From Nereocystis luetkeana (taxonomy: Eukaryota > Sar > Phaeophyceae > Laminariales > Laminariaceae): 64,000 bases of DNA. The notes beneath the pieces were generated by a model, which was not told the origin of the DNA, made no database searches, and saw only the letters and a list, made by a program, of their open reading frames with translations. This document shows, piece after piece, positions 21,621 to 35,340 of the stretch. The position numbers were made by a program, and so were the translations under genes. The stretch lies in the NCBI GenBank assembly GCA_031213475.1, contig JARUPZ010000004.1, positions 2,146,501 through 2,210,500 on the forward strand. The letters are read 5' to 3'. Each line of letters starts with the position of its first letter. Position 1 is the stretch's first letter.

Positions 21621-23611
21621 AGAACTGATGACATCGTGCCCCTGCATCCTCTCACATTCGATCGTGCATAATATCTTACCGTGTACCCGATACATGTGTA
21701 CACCCACATGTGTTGTCGTTGCCCGCCTGAAGTGTGGTCATACTTGCCGTGCTGTTATGTATGCACACAGCCAATGGTGCTCCTCCTGCTTGCTTCGTAT
21801 TGCTTTGAAGATACATGTCTGGCCAATGCATTCAGGCATACCGATTGCTCGTCTATCCCCTTGCTGTCCGTGCTTGCTCACATGTATCTAATGAATGGTT
21901 GAACGCTATTGATCACACATGGTCTTCTGGAAAAAATGCAAACGTCAGGTTTCGATACAAACCAAAGGTGACGTACGTACTGCTACACCTACTCTCTCGT
22001 GTACCGTTCGCCCGGTTCGGTGATACTGGAAACTAACGATGTCGAGTCTCACGCTTTATAAACGTGTATAACCCTATGGAACGATGAACCCCACGACACC
22101 ATTATTGTGCATTGTAGCCAGACGAACATGTAACTTACCAAAAACAATTATATTTTCGGAACGGGTATTGTTCCTGTTATAATTTGATTAAAACAGTAGT
22201 AGTAATGGAACAATCGTCGAACCTATGTTGTACATATCTAACAAGACAACGACATCGACATAACAATGACAAGGCGCACCCAACACAAAGGACCATGCAC
22301 GTTGGACCGACTCCGATGTCTCTGGTTGTACGTTTGTCCGCGTTTCATACCAAATTAGCGTTGTGCTCGAGTACCAGGTGCAACACTTAAGGACTGAAAG
22401 ACAAGCATGAAAAAAAGAGAACTAACACCGGAGCAGGTGGAAAACCGGTATGCACGTCCTTGTGAAGCACCGGTCAAACGGGATCAGATAATTTCAGTAG
22501 AGTGTAAGGATGAGCGTGCTCACAAGAGAGGAAGATGTGCTTGTTGTATCTGGAGGGTTTGGGCTGTAACATGGATATACAATGCTGAACTACCCTTATA
22601 GCACCAGGCACATGGACCTAACGAGATTGACAGCGTCACACAGAGCATACTACAGGAGTAGAACAAGCTACACGAGGGTACGTTTGGAAAGGTATGGAAT
22701 CTGATTCGTAACTTAGTCGATATTTTTATTTCAGTTGGCCTCCTGTTGAAGGTACTGTGGTGGTATGTATACGTACTCTGTTATGCGGCAAAAGCTGATT
22801 AACAATATTGTCGTACTCCTACATCTTGTTGAGGTAGATATTGCTGCTCGTATAGGGCACAGTACCGAGTATTTTCGAATCTCGTTGCGGCGTGAGCGTT
22901 ACCCGTAGATGGTGCAAAGTACGAAGGTGTATGTAGTTGCTGATGAGCCTACCATGCTCCATAGCACTTACTTGTCTACTGCCGCCGGGAGCAAAGTCGC
23001 CTCAACTCGGGAACTACGCAGATCAGCCGTATGTCAGCCTCTACAATACAGTATACTATACTATTGGCATACCAGCCACATGCCACTAAGGAGTACCTGG
23101 TACTGGGTATAGGATTTAGTTCGAACGATGCTCAAAAAAGAAAGACCCGACAACCTGTAGTACGGTATTATACCAGGTACTCAGTAGTACATGTCGTATT
23201 TGACAAAAAACATATATTTGACAGATTCTGACCCTGGAGTAGTATGTTTTTTCTATTTTCACGGACAGGTTTGGAGTTATTCACACGCATATACCAGGTG
23301 TGATAGATGTTTATGCCACACCACAAGTACATAGGGGAGTGGTTGGCAGTACATATGTCTTGAGTTTGTGGTGCACATATCTGGATGATATATATGGTGC
23401 TACTAAAGCATAGGGTGCACGGAAATAACCCCGCTGGATCCTTGGGCCTACTTCTCTTGCTTTTACAAGTGTTGGGGTCTTTACCTTCGTTCCTCTAAAT
23501 GCGCTGCTGTTTGCAGCAGATACCAATTTTACCGAGTCATTCTAACTCGTTGAAAAGACACATATCAAAATGATGAATGTATTGTATTCACACTACCACA
23601 ACTGCATGTCG
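21621..23611. other. no recognisable gene
   Basis: Short frames only. Two copies of the TACCWGGTA palindrome lie at 23094 and 23171. Confidence 0.5.
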
Positions 23612-24530
23612 TACAAGGCGCTCCGCTGCGCGAGAGGCCTACGCCGCTCACTACGCTCGCTCGGAAAGAAAAAATACCCCATAATACGCGAAGCGGACAG
23701 AAGGTCGATGCTTGAATATATGTGTTTTTATTATTGTTGTACAGTAGTTAGTTGTAAATTGGCGACTTGATTTTGCCAAGAGTCATATGCCGTACGTACG
23801 TACATGCCCAAGGTAGGGTATTCAATTCCTTTTTTTTTAGATGCCGTATGTACGTGGTAAGTACGAAGGAGAAAGCACCGGACGGCACAGCAGCAACGCA
23901 AAAACAATGAAAATTAAACCGAAACTTTCGGGGGGGGGGAAATCCCCGCCCTTTTAATGTAATAATTGTCTGCCCCTAGAATACCTTGCACACCGGTCGA
24001 AAAACTAAACAAAATGGACAGCAGAGCTTCTCTCTCAGCCTCGTACGACACCCGCCCCTCTCGGGACAAGCTCGCCACCGATTCGATCCGGGTAAAGCTT
24101 TCCTCCCTCTTTGTCACAGTGATCCCCGTCACTCGCCCCGCGTGATGCCCAGTGCTCACCGTGACCGTCGTTCGCCAGCTTGACAATGTTTGTGCTAAGA
24201 CGACGAACGTCTCTGGGTATAGTTCAACTTGGTTCGCTTACATAAGCACCGCCTGACTCTTAGCTTGCAATCCCGAACAACCCTTAAGGTGTCGTACATA
24301 CTCTGTGTAACTTTTCAGAAGGAGGCCAGACAGAGCATATTCATGCTTACCTTTTCGCTCGGGGCGCACACGACGCCTAGCCACGAAAACAGCGACCGCG
24401 TTCCTGGCAACCCACCCTCTACCCGCCAGCATCCGCCGACACCCGCGACGGCGCCGGACTTGCCCGCGTTGCCGTGATCCCACTACATAAACGAACACGA
24501 AACGAAAGAAGAAGAAAGGAAAAATAACAG
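23612..24530 (+). repeat. ~0.92-kb dispersed element, copy 1 (inverted partner 61345-62380)
   Basis: Matches to the reverse complement of 61345-62380 occur in the same order along the whole length. They comprise an ACAAGGCGCTCCGC block, a GGCGACTTGAT..TGCCAAGAGTC block, a GATGCCGTACGTACGTACAT-like block, a CTCTCTCAGCCTC..CGATTCG..CCGGGTAAAGC block, and a conserved short frame containing NPPSTRQHPPTPATAPDLPA. It is probably a non-autonomous transposable element. No transposase, long terminal repeat or clear end repeat was seen. Confidence 0.7.
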
Positions 24531-25478
24531 AAAGTGAAAAATATATTTCAATGAGTCGGTAAAAAAAGTTGAGCGAAAGAGCGCCTACCAATCCGCTGTA
24601 AAAACTAAATCGACTTTGTAGTTCACCAATTGTTTTTTCAATGTTACCGGGGAAAAAGTGTGGCATAAGAAGCAAGCACGCAGAGAAAGCAAATGTCGTA
24701 GAAGCGACAAAAAACCGTGGTAGACTCGATGATAGTGAGGCAAGTCCTTATAATCAAGTGATTCCAAGGAAACGATAAACGTAAGTTTAAGGCAAGATAT
24801 CCCTGGACACTTGGACGTACTCTTTCTCTTGTCTCTACGAGAGTAGATATACTTACATTTGTCCCTGAAAATATACAGTGTATAGCAGAGACCCACCTCA
24901 GTACTGCAGAGTGCCACACCACTGCCTCCCGGAAGGAAGTACTGCTGTGAGGGCGTCCAGTTGTGCAGCACAGCGATATTATTGTTTTTTGGGGTGAAGG
25001 TACCCTATGAAAGCTACGTTGAAACTCATAACTACTTAACATATCGACAACTAAACTATTACCGCACAGCTGGTAATATGGTGTTCTGGTACCCGGTAGA
25101 TTGGCTTTTTGGCTTTCTTCCCCCATCAATTTCGAAGTATTTTAGGTTTTCCTCTGTCTCAGTCTGCACATAGTGAGTATAGTATTATTAATCAGAGGAG
25201 ACACTAGGTGGTACTCATGAAGTCGAATAGAACAAACGGTGTCTGACGTCTACGCCCACCCAAACGAATTACGAATTGTATTCGTGGGGTCGCAGTACAA
25301 GGGTAGTACCGGAAGGTTCGGCCTTTGATACCATGGCGTGACTCATACAAGCGAGTGGGTAGTGCTTCTTTTAATCACCAAAAGGTCAGGTGGTACGCTT
25401 GTCTCGCACACTCCAAATTGAGAATATTTTAGTTCGTAGGCTAGAGATAGTAAACATGTTTTGGTAGCGTACAAATAC
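24531..25478. other. no recognisable gene
   Basis: AT-rich sequence. Minus-strand frames of 128-161 codons at 24585-25129 overlap in different frames and show no domain. Confidence 0.4.
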
Positions 25479-25587
25479 TATTACGGGGGGGCATAGTGAA
25501 TAGGACCAAATGTTGTTCGGAAAAAAAGGGAAATATATAGGTTTTTGGGTTTACCGTAGATCCTGTTTACTATGACCCCCCGTATTG
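25479..25587 (-). mobile_element. MITE-1 copy 2 (reverse orientation, diverged)
   Basis: It has the same TTACGGGGGGCATAGT end, AT core and CCCCCCGTA end, with several substitutions. Core orientation is opposite to copy 1. Confidence 0.75.
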
Positions 25588-25897
25588 GTGATCATGCGCG
25601 TTGCAAGGATAGGGCCCGGCGCCGTGTATACGTGGATACGAGAGTGGAAGGGCCAGGGGATGATAATAAGGCGGCGAAGATACTTTTAAGGGGCAGCTAC
25701 TGCTGTCAGTTACTGCTGCATCTGGTATATTATTGATAGATGAAGGCCCCTCGGCCATAGCAGCAGCTCACGTTCTACTTGTGGTGGCAGTCGAACCATG
25801 AGCACCCTGGCCGGGGGTAGCGGGGAACAGGCTGACGTACCGCACCAGCGAAAGGCCCCAAGGACAAAGCCTACCCCTGAGTAATCCCGCCGTGTTG

Positions 25898-26374
25898 TCA
25901 GAAGATGGAATCGCGTGGCGTAGCCACACGTACCTCGTTGTCGCGAAGTGAGTCGTGGAGATAAACTATGGGGTGGAGGCAGTATAGCCTCGACGGAGTG
26001 GCTACTCCTTCGGCATGGGGGCGCCTTGTGTATTTTGCGTCGATTTCTCTCCTTTCTTGGAGGCTGTCGGGGCTCTTCTCTCTCCCGCTAGCCAGGGCAT
26101 AGCGGTGAGGTAGTTGCAAGCACCAGAGGCTTGTCAGAGAGCTACTTCGTGGCAAGATTATCAATCCTGCCAATCCCGTCGCCATACCTACAGTAGTAGC
26201 AGGGGTCTCTCTCACACCAGTGGGTTCTGCCCCACACGGTATCTGCTCAACAGCAGGGATGTCCTCAGCGCTCCCGACCTCCCATCGGCCGTCATTTTTC
26301 ATGAACTCAGCCATCATGTCCCTCATGGCGTTCATCATCGACGCCCGATTGTGCCGAGTCGCTGATGCTCTCAT
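25898..26374 (-). CDS. unrecognised 158-codon open frame
   Basis: The frame starts MRASATRHNRASMMNAMRDM and then AEFMKNDGRW, an amphipathic, gag-like start. It has no zinc knuckle, protease motif or other domain. A further minus-strand frame follows at 25570-25758, ending in a Pro/Tyr/His-rich tail. A retroelement fragment is possible but unproven. Confidence 0.2.
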   Translation of the reverse strand: MRASATRHNRASMMNAMRDMMAEFMKNDGRWEVGSAEDIPAVEQIPCGAEPTGVRETPATTVGMATGLAGLIILPRSSSLTSLWCLQLPHRYALASGREKSPDSLQERREIDAKYTRRPHAEGVATPSRLYCLHPIVYLHDSLRDNEVRVATPRDSIF

Positions 26375-26412
26375 ATAATCTATCGAAGATTTCGGTGACG
26401 TAAACGTTGTCT

Positions 26413-26500
26413 TTGTTCGTTTTATAAAGAATAGACCACTGAGCTACTCAGTAATCGCTGACTGAGTAGCCCGGTGATCTAGCTTTTTCGAAACGAACAA
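26413..26500. mobile_element. 88-bp hairpin element (MITE-like)
   Basis: The ends TTGTTCGTTTT and AAACGAACAA are inverted. The arms contain ACTGAGCTACTCAG and CTGAGTAGCCCGGTGATCT, so nearly the whole unit folds back with a few mismatches. It has no coding capacity and was found once. Confidence 0.55.
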
Positions 26501-29500
26501 AAGAAGTCCTTTTGGGCTCGATACAGCCTCCCGCCGACAATACCCCCCGGGGTTGATCAATCAACGCCTGGTTTTTCCTTCGTATAGTCCCTCTTCTAGG
26601 TCGTGTGTTATTCACTCATCACTTGGTTCACTCCACTTCGGACCCTCTGGTCGAGTGTTCTTTTATCGTGCTTCTCTTCACCAGATTTCTCTTTTCTGCC
26701 GTGTTAGGGCTGATTGAGTCGCTCAGTGGTCTCTCCTATACAAAAGAAAACACTGAAGTCCTGCAGCGGGGCATTACCGCAGGGGGGAAGCCGAGGCAGC
26801 CTAAATTCATGTTGGAAGAATAGCCAGTGACCCTCATCGTGTTGGGTGAAAAGGGGGGACGGAGAGCAGTAGCTTAACGTCTCGAAGAGGAACTACATGC
26901 TTCTGCGCCCCCGTCGTATGGTCACTGGGGGGAAAGCGTGCGGAGCAGACGCACGTACCCCGCTGCGGGGAAGCTTGCGGCGGATACGAATGATGCAGTA
27001 ACGGTGTAGTTATATTGAGCAGCTCCTGCATTACAGGAGTAAGTAGTTAAATGCATACATGGAGGTACAGCTGTAGGCAGCCCCGTCGCGTGTGGGGACA
27101 GAGAGACACTGAAGTCGCGAGACAAATAGTTGTCGTGCGCACTTCCAGGGAGAGGTTGGTTGCGGAGGTAAGCAATCATGAACGCAATGCTGAGCGCGTG
27201 GGATGCTTCTGCCAATTCCGCGAAAAGGCGCATAGTCGAGGCTGTGCTCCCGTGAGGTCTCACAAACGATGGCGGAGAGGAGAAACAGTCGCATGGCATG
27301 ACTACGTGCACCCGATTGCGGAGGGATACGCGATTGCGTGCGGGCGTGAAGGGGGTTATAGACTGATAGTGGCACTTCAATGTACCGGGAAACAATCGCC
27401 TGCATGACAGCAATGCCCTCAGTGTGGATGAGCGCGCTTCACGACAGCAGTTGGAGCAGCGGCAGCAACAACAACAGCAGCGGAAAGTTCATGGAAAGAG
27501 CGGATACGAGCACATCGTCAACTGAAATTTTGATTGCGGAAAGTACTCGTGGTGAAGTCTGACAATACCTGTGTGTTTTGCAGGGGTGAACAATTTTGTT
27601 TTCGATGGGTACACCGGTTCGATTAATCAATGGTCTTGATCGTGCATGTTTGAAAGTAAGAGTATGAAAGTAGTGTCTGCGACTGGGTGGGGGTTCCTGA
27701 ATGGTAGGATGGGGGCCCCTGAATGGTATGGCGTTTATCGTTCTTTCCGGACACGTCGTGGAGATTAAGAGATGTATCGTTCGAGAATCGCTATGGATTT
27801 TTGAATGGTACGAATAAGATCGGTTGCTGCGGCTACAGTCGTGGATGATGGGAAGTAATCATTTGTGATCCGGTAGAGTTCTGAATGGTTGGGAACATAT
27901 CATTCATTCCGGGGGCGGGGGGGATGGGGGGCTAATGGGCCTTGCGGATGTAAGTTTGCTTTGGAGCACGATTGATTATACCGGCCAATTGTTTCTGCTG
28001 GTACATAGTATTTGTTGCTTCCTACGTACGTGTGTGAAGAAGACAGGAAGGGGTATGTACCCCTGTGAGGCACATAGTCATGAATACTCGTCCAATCACC
28101 GGTATTGTTTTCACAGCTTCATGGATGGTTGCAAACTTGTTTGGGAAGTCGAGAGATGATCTATTTTCAGTGTTTGAGTTGATTCACAAGCAATTCGCCT
28201 TACCGTTGTGTTTGCAGTGCAATGTTGTGGATTGTGGCTAGTCAGATACGCTCTGTAGCTGGGAGGGCCTATGTTACCTTTGGCGTCGGGTAAAACCTGC
28301 CTGAGAGGAATAGATGCTGTCTCGTTATACCGGATTGGTGTGCTTTGCTATGGCGGGGGTAAGGGACGAAGAGAGAGTTTTATCCGGGGGACCTCCACAT
28401 CTCTGAAAATGCTGTGGTCGCCTCGGCTTTCGCTTTTATAGAAGCGGCTGTTTTAGTGTTTTACTGTGATTGCAATAGTTGTGAGTGGAAGCATGAAAAA
28501 CAAATTCCCACATTTTAACGAGTTTCCTCGTGTCCTTTTCATTATTCCAGGTGAAGGATTTGATCCTATTGCTCGTTCGTCACTGATATCACTGTTCTGT
28601 AAAACATCCAGAAGGGCGTTCATTCAGAAATTTCATTTCGACAGCTAGTTACATGTAGTTTCGTATCGGTTGAGGATATTGACCTTTTGGAAGTTAGTCG
28701 GCATTTTGCCTGTTGGGTATATGCACTAGGGTAATATTACCCTTGCGAACACTCACCCGTCCCTTGTGTCTGTTTCTTTTTCTCTGTCGGAAAACCAACA
28801 ATACAATGACTCTAAACACATATCTCATGGCAAGTATAGAAGCATGTGTTGGAAAACCACAGCCTAGTTTGAGCATTGATGCTGCCGGCACTGCTGTGTG
28901 TATCCAGTCGCTGTTTGAAACTTCCTTTTGATTTTATATAGCGGGGGGAGGGTGTACTCGATAGGAGAGATGTATATTCGATCCCACGCATGGCTTGGGG
29001 GGGGGCTAGTGTTGCTTGTTTCTGTAGGGCATGATATATGCGTTGAAAAATCATTGTTGTTTTTTGGATGCATGTTTGAGTACTACTGCTGTATATATTG
29101 TACGTACGTGTGGTGTCCGGTTTGCGAGATGCAGTCGGCTCCGCGACGCCATGAAGCGACGGCAGAAGACGAGCATTGTATCCGGGGGGTAGGGAGCAGT
29201 TGACGGGAGTTGAGCGATGGAGTTGGAATCGTCGAGCAGAGAGTTGTTCTAGACATAAGCTGCTGGGTCGAGCAGTCTCGTACATGAGGGTATGCGTACG
29301 ACGACGACGGCGTTTTGTTCGCTCCGTTGCCTACGGTTTGTATTTGGTTTGGACTGCTCATGTTTGTGGTTTCGTTTGTAGGTTTGGAGTTGATGCCGTT
29401 TTCTATGTTGTGGTTGAGATGTTCTAGAATCAGAAGGATATTGTACCAGTTTACTATCAACATTGCGATGAATGTCTGTCGTCGGTCGAGCAAGAGCGAG

Positions 29501-32291
29501 ATAGTAGTTGTACTCAGCCACACAACCGGGACTTTCCATCGCAGATAATGGAGTCCAAATGAAGTTATATAATATCATACGTGGGTGAGGGGCACGCACG
29601 AGAGGCTATTGACCGGAGGCCTGTCTCTGGTGAATTATCTATGTGCGCTGGTATTTTGTGCACCGTTTTCCTGTATGACGTAGATGTCTGGAGCGTTTGT
29701 CAATCGGGGAGTTTCAGGTTCGCACGTACGCTCGGCAGGGTAGCACGTCGAGTTTCTCATCAGCCCGTAGCACGCTGAAACGGCGCGTTTGGACCGCAAG
29801 ATTGTGATGAACTCATGATTATTTCATCCACAGTTTTGTTTTCGGAGCGTGTGTGGCGGTTGGTATTTTGGTATACACACGAGTAGGGTTTTTTCCGAAA
29901 GCACGGAAGACTTGTGTAAAGCACTTGTTTACCTAACACACGACTGCAAGGGTTCCTAGGGAAACATATAATGTGTAGTGAGGTCCCCATACATCGAATA
30001 AGGTTAATATTGCTGGCCACGAGAGTATGCAGACAGGGTTAATGAATCGTGCCGTACGCTTGGCCATTGGTTAATTGCGCACAACGTACAAAGGAGCCAT
30101 TTGCTCGTACCTGTGTCGTCGTACTTGGATTAGATTGACCAGTGTTTTTCCTTTGTGTAAGCTTCCAGCGAGGGTACTTGGCTGGGAAGCTAGAATAGTC
30201 TGATTTGGGTTTGTTCAATACCAGAGAGTTGCTGTTGCTCCTTTTACGCAGAGCACACAAGAAGGATGCTGATGTTGTCAGGTGCTACGGCGTCTATGTC
30301 CAGACGGTGTTCCTCGTGATGTTCGACAACTTTATCAGCATACTCTCGCTTGTTGATGAGGTTGGATGATCTAAACCATACCATGTAGGTTATATGAAAA
30401 AAATTGGTATTAAGAGTGATATTGCTGTTGACGTAGACATTTAGGTATGGTGGAAGATGAAATCACCGCCTTACCCCGGCATTGATATATGACGAGCTTT
30501 AAAGCGTGCTGTTTTACCTGGCACTATACAAACAGTTGTGCTGGACGTCTGTTTCGTGGCAGGCTGTTTGGCATTCACGGTGGTTGTTGCTGGTCTGCCG
30601 ATACTTGTGGCTATGTATTGTGTGGGGAAAGTTCGTTGCTCTATTGATCTTGTTCTCGATGGCGTTTTGGTTTTGTGTACCGCCCTTCAGTGACGATAAT
30701 GATGCGACCCGAGCATTCATGCAAATATTGTGTCCCAATACACCCGTTGGTGAATGGTGTCCATTGAGGTACGGCCCACTCCCGTGTGATTCATGGGTTG
30801 GGGGAGCCTTCGAAGCAAGGTACTGGCCCCTCTCTGCGTGTCTGGCGATGGTGTAGGCTATATCTTGCGTACCGCGCTTTTGTTTAGACCGTGGGATACG
30901 CCGCGCGTGCAACGAGTAGACGCGCTCGACAGCGGTGCATTCAAACAAGGGTAATGCGTTGCACTCATTGACGTCACGTCTTGGTGAGATGGCATTTTGC
31001 AATGTTCCGCTCAGGGCGTACGTCGTAGAACATATCTGTAGATGCTCAACCCGAAAATAAAAAGGAAATCATACCGTACATTAACTCGTCATCACCGCCG
31101 ACCACTTGGTGTGCGTGTTAGAAGGTTGCCCTCTGTGGCTCTTTGAATACCTGATGGGATAAATTCACACGAAGCGTTTGAGCATATTAAGCCGAGTCGG
31201 TTAGCCTATACGGCGGTACTGACGGGAGTGAAGTATAAATATTTCTCGTATGAAGTGCTAGAGGCGGCAAGTAAAGATAGACTCTGCACACTACACAGGG
31301 CAACATACCTCTACGTTCTGGATTTACTCGTACTAATCGTGTTCTCCTACACCACAGGTTTTGAAAACACTAAACCTAAGCATGTGCCGCTGAGACCCGC
31401 GAGTAGAGCTACCTTTGTGTCGGTCGTCCTTCTTCCGGTCCTATAGTAATAACTACCTGGTATGAAGCAAGCTCCTTGCTTGAAAGGAAACAATCAAACT
31501 GGAGCGCAATTACCATTTTGTTTACTTACACCAACCGCGACTGCCAGCGTGACGATCAGCTTCCATATTGCAGCACAACAGCACACACGACAGCAGCACA
31601 TCAGAACGCGGACCCCACAACGCAGTTATGGGAGGGATTCAGTCTGTGCGACACAGGTGGCGTGCAGCAGCTCCGCCACTGTTTGTGGCCAGGCAGCTAG
31701 GTACTGCTCTGCTGCCTAGTGGTGCCCTCAGCCACTGCGAGAGTGGGTGCGTGCCGCGACACTCTTTGCGTGTGAGTAGGCGCTGTTGTGTGTCGTGTTA
31801 AGGAGCGTAGTAGTGTCTAAAAGAGCGAGAAACCGGTATACCGACGTTGGTGGGCGTTCTGCCCCGGGAATCGATCTCAAAAAGCGCATGGAAAAAACGG
31901 CTCGCGCCGGATCGAAACGAGCCTCAAAAGGCGAAGGTCTCGTCGAAAGTAAGAAGTCGCATCTGCCCGGAATAATGGGAGGTCTCGAATTGAGGCTGGT
32001 GATTTGTGTTAAATATCGTGTCGAGGTGTGTCGACATATGGCACACTACCCGACGGTTTCACTGCAGCCTTACTATATTGGTCTGTGCGCTAATGGTACC
32101 ACGTATCCAATCGCCTACATAAACTTCGAGGAACCTTACTTCCCTCTACTCCGCTGGGATAGCGGGAAATTCATAGCCAGAACAGATACTCACGGTTCAA
32201 ACGCCCGGAGACCCAGAGAGAGTGGGTAAATCGGGTCCCGAGGATGTCATTTGTTGAGGTGGTATTATCTGCTACTGGTTAGAGGTTAAGG
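26501..32291. other. 5.8-kb stretch without an assignable gene
   Basis: Frames of 110-163 codons occur, for example 26922-27413 (-), 27051-27407 (+), 28812-29285 (-), 29083-29523 (-), 30514-31002 (-) and 31786-32229 (+). Most overlap antisense partners of similar length, carry no motif I recognise and lack matching splice sites. One TACCTGGTA palindrome is at 31454. Confidence 0.4.
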
Positions 32292-32720
32292 CCACGTTGG
32301 CACGTAAGCGTCCCCCGCTTCCCGGGCTGCCGGTGACCTAATCTCTAGACGTTCTATCGGAACAGAAAAAACAACATCGCTATTTTCACACACTGGTGTT
32401 TAGAATTTGGACTGGTTCGTGCTTACCGGAGGTCGGGGGTGATCAAAGTGGCCTTCACCAAAGTAGCTGGTGGTTTTACTCAAAGTATTTGTTCGCCGGT
32501 CTTCAAAGGGGTCTTCACCTTGACCTAAAGGTACTGCAATGGTCGGGATTGGTCGAAATCCGAGGTGAATAAAATGAGAAAATCTAACTCCCCAACTGAA
32601 CATTCGTATTTCGCTTGCGGGCGGCTCCATAGCTGTCCACAGGAAACTACAGCTGATGGAGCTAAGGGACGCTCCTGATGTGGTAAGTGAAGGCATCTGG
32701 TGCGCCAGACCGCAGTGAGT
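32292..32720 (+). repeat. dispersed repeat copy 2 (partner 15172-15600)
   Basis: It aligns to copy 1 from the GTTGGCACGTAAGCG string to the CAGCTGATGGAGC region. Numerous indels indicate an old element. Confidence 0.55.
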
Positions 32721-35145
32721 GGTAGGCAGTTCGCAACGACGCACCACATTTTTTCGTGTACTCGATGTTGCGAGCCAGAGGCACGAAAAACTCCCCCAAT
32801 CGTCAATAAGTTCCATTTCACGCGCGAGAGCACTGCACAATTGCTACATCAAACGGCCATCACTCGAAAATTGCTGTCTGCCAGGCGCATGACATATCTC
32901 CTTCAGGATCGTCGCCGTAATGGAGCGGAGACTACAACGACGTTCCTACTGGTACTAAGGGAGAAGGGGTACCCCTATTTTTGCGAAGGCGTTCACGCCA
33001 CTGGCCCGAGGGGCTCTGGGCCTCTGTCGAAGTTTAACACAAACATATTTTGCTGTCACATGGAGTGGCAAAGGGGCCCAGTGCAGCGCATATCGCGGTG
33101 AAAAGCGGCCAAAGAGCTACATATAGCTGGGAAGAAAAAACGTGCTTACTCGGCCTAGTGGCTCTCGCCGGCCGCAAGAAAAGGACACAAACACCACCCC
33201 CTGCTGTAGAACCAGTCCTCCCATGATGGGTACGGTAGCAAATTTATTGGTCTAAGAAGAGAAAAATGGGCGTAAAACCTCTGGATTCTCGTTTTGCTCA
33301 TCAAGCGTTTTGCAAGTTCGAAATGCGGATCTTGGTGATTCATCTCTCACTATATTTCCAACTTGTATTCAGACTTTGCCGAAACTCGTACGTACACGCC
33401 CCTACTTCGTGACGTATTACTGAGTGGGCCATCGCCCCAGCAATCGCCTGCCCAAGCCAACCAGCCTTGCGACATTTAGCAAGTAGTGAAAGGCCCAATG
33501 AGGCATTATTTGACAGAGGTTCACCCTAAGATTTATGAAGCTCCTGTTTCCCCCCACGGGGTAGGATGCGGAGTTCAACGGAGACAGGCATAAGGATTTG
33601 AATGATGCCACCCGCATAACGTACCTTTACGTACGTGTTATGCCGAACAATGTAGAGCACAATCTATATACTCATCCTTCAAATAAATGCCGCCCGGTTA
33701 CGACACCGTGGTGGGTAACTAGAAAATGTGGTTTGACAATTGTGATACCTATACCGTAGAACGCCTCCAATCGGGTTCGACACCGACGCGTCCTGCGATA
33801 GAGAGGCCACCTGTTTTTGCCCCGGGGGCTCCTTGCTTGTGGAGCTTCATACTTGCCGTAGGTCACCCAAACAACGTATTTGGGAGACCAAGAGCGTGCT
33901 ACCTGTCCTACACAACGAATAGCGAGTAGAAAACTAATGCATGGTGTTCCGCGACGATAAGATACGTCGGCAGGCAATTTTTCACTTGGTAACAAATGCT
34001 AACTCTATCGGTCGTGGCATGCGTCCAACACCATATTGTTCAATGAATCGTCTCGATCGAGATTTGAGTGAGATGGAAGCGAGACGACCAGTGCCGGTTT
34101 AAGGCGTTGGCGGTAGAAGGCAAAAAAAAACATCGTCACCACGTTTTTGTTATTCACATGTCGAATACATCGTGCGATCGGGTCGGATGAAGTAGGCTGC
34201 GATTGACGACCTTAGGTAGATACAACCTACTTACCGGTCGGAGCGGCCATACGAATAAAAAAACAAGCGGGAAAAGTGAAGGGAGTAGATATAGATATAC
34301 TCAATGAGGGGTTTGCTTTAGGTCTACGATTATTTTCTACAGAGGTATTCAGTTCATATTGGAGGCATTTATGTATCAAGCGCTTGGATGATTGATCCCT
34401 ATTTCTACTGTGTTGTTGTTCTCACATTATTAGCTCGTTCGTGTACATAAGGTCGAGCCCATGGTCGCTGAAAAGGCTCCGAAAACTGGAACGAAAGTAT
34501 ACCTCTAGGAAAACAACAAAACCACATCAGAGAATACGTACAACTCGAAACACCAAAAAACAGCCAGGTACACATTTTGGCTTAAACACATCGTACACCT
34601 CAAAAAGAAAACTGCCAAATATATCCTTGCACGATTCGAAAATCAATCAAATGGCGCCGCGTACGAAGAACTAGACAAAAGTTAAAACCGACTGAAACAA
34701 AAAAAAGGCATCGTGAAATTAAATTAAATTAGTGCTTGAAATAAAAACAAATCAGATCAAATCGATCCCGAAGAGGAACAGAGCTACACACGCGCACAAG
34801 ATCAAGGAATGCAAAATAAATGAGAGCGAGGCGAAGAAGCTGAACTGAACAAAGAAAGTACGAGATGATACAAATAACGAAAGGGGAAATAATAAGGAAG
34901 GAAGACACCAAACACAGAAGAAACGAAGGGGAACCTATCTATAAGGATTATGAGATTGAAACATCCCTATACATGAGACAGGTGCGAACCTGAAAATATT
35001 AGTGATGTGCAGGAATTTAGTTGAATTCATCGGCTAGGGTTCACAGCTCTATGCATATCCCTATCGTTTGGCCTGGCTATGAACACGTGCGAGTGTCGCG
35101 TTCTTAATCCGCATGTCTATCCGTCCGACCATGAACGATAGCCCT
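32721..35145. other. no recognisable gene; purine-rich tract
   Basis: A-rich, purine-rich sequence runs at about 34490-34930. Frames at 32700-33101 (+, 133 codons) and 33672-33995 (-, 107 codons) have no recognised domain. Confidence 0.45.
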
Positions 35146-35164
35146 ATACCCCCCAACGTCCGAC
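35146..35164 (+). promoter_or_regulatory. conserved upstream element of gene B
   Basis: ATACCCCCCAACGTCCGAC matches the A and C elements at 16 of 19 positions, at a comparable distance from the leader-exon donor. Confidence 0.5.
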
Positions 35165-35270
35165 TTTTACAACACTCACGCTTCTTCAAAACTTCTCTAT
35201 GGGAAACCTGGCATTGAGGTTTGAAGATGTCGAAGACTTGAGCAAGCGTAATTAGTCGGGACCACATCAC

Positions 35271-35340
35271 GCCCCTGCTCTCGCACTTCTCTCTTTTCTT
35301 CCTGCACTTCCTGCCCAGCCTACACTCAGGATACCCCCAG
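35271..35340 (+). other. leader exon (exon 0) of gene B, 3' end
   Basis: The CCCCTGCTCTCGCACTTCTC block ends ATACCCCCAG then GTAAGC. It aligns to 3895-3967 before gene A. A leader intron of 1122 bp ends in AACAG at 36462. Confidence 0.5.

Noticed and set aside
26413..26500. tRNA or structured RNA
   Set aside because: AGCTACTCAG words resemble a D arm, but the unit is a simple inverted repeat without a B box.
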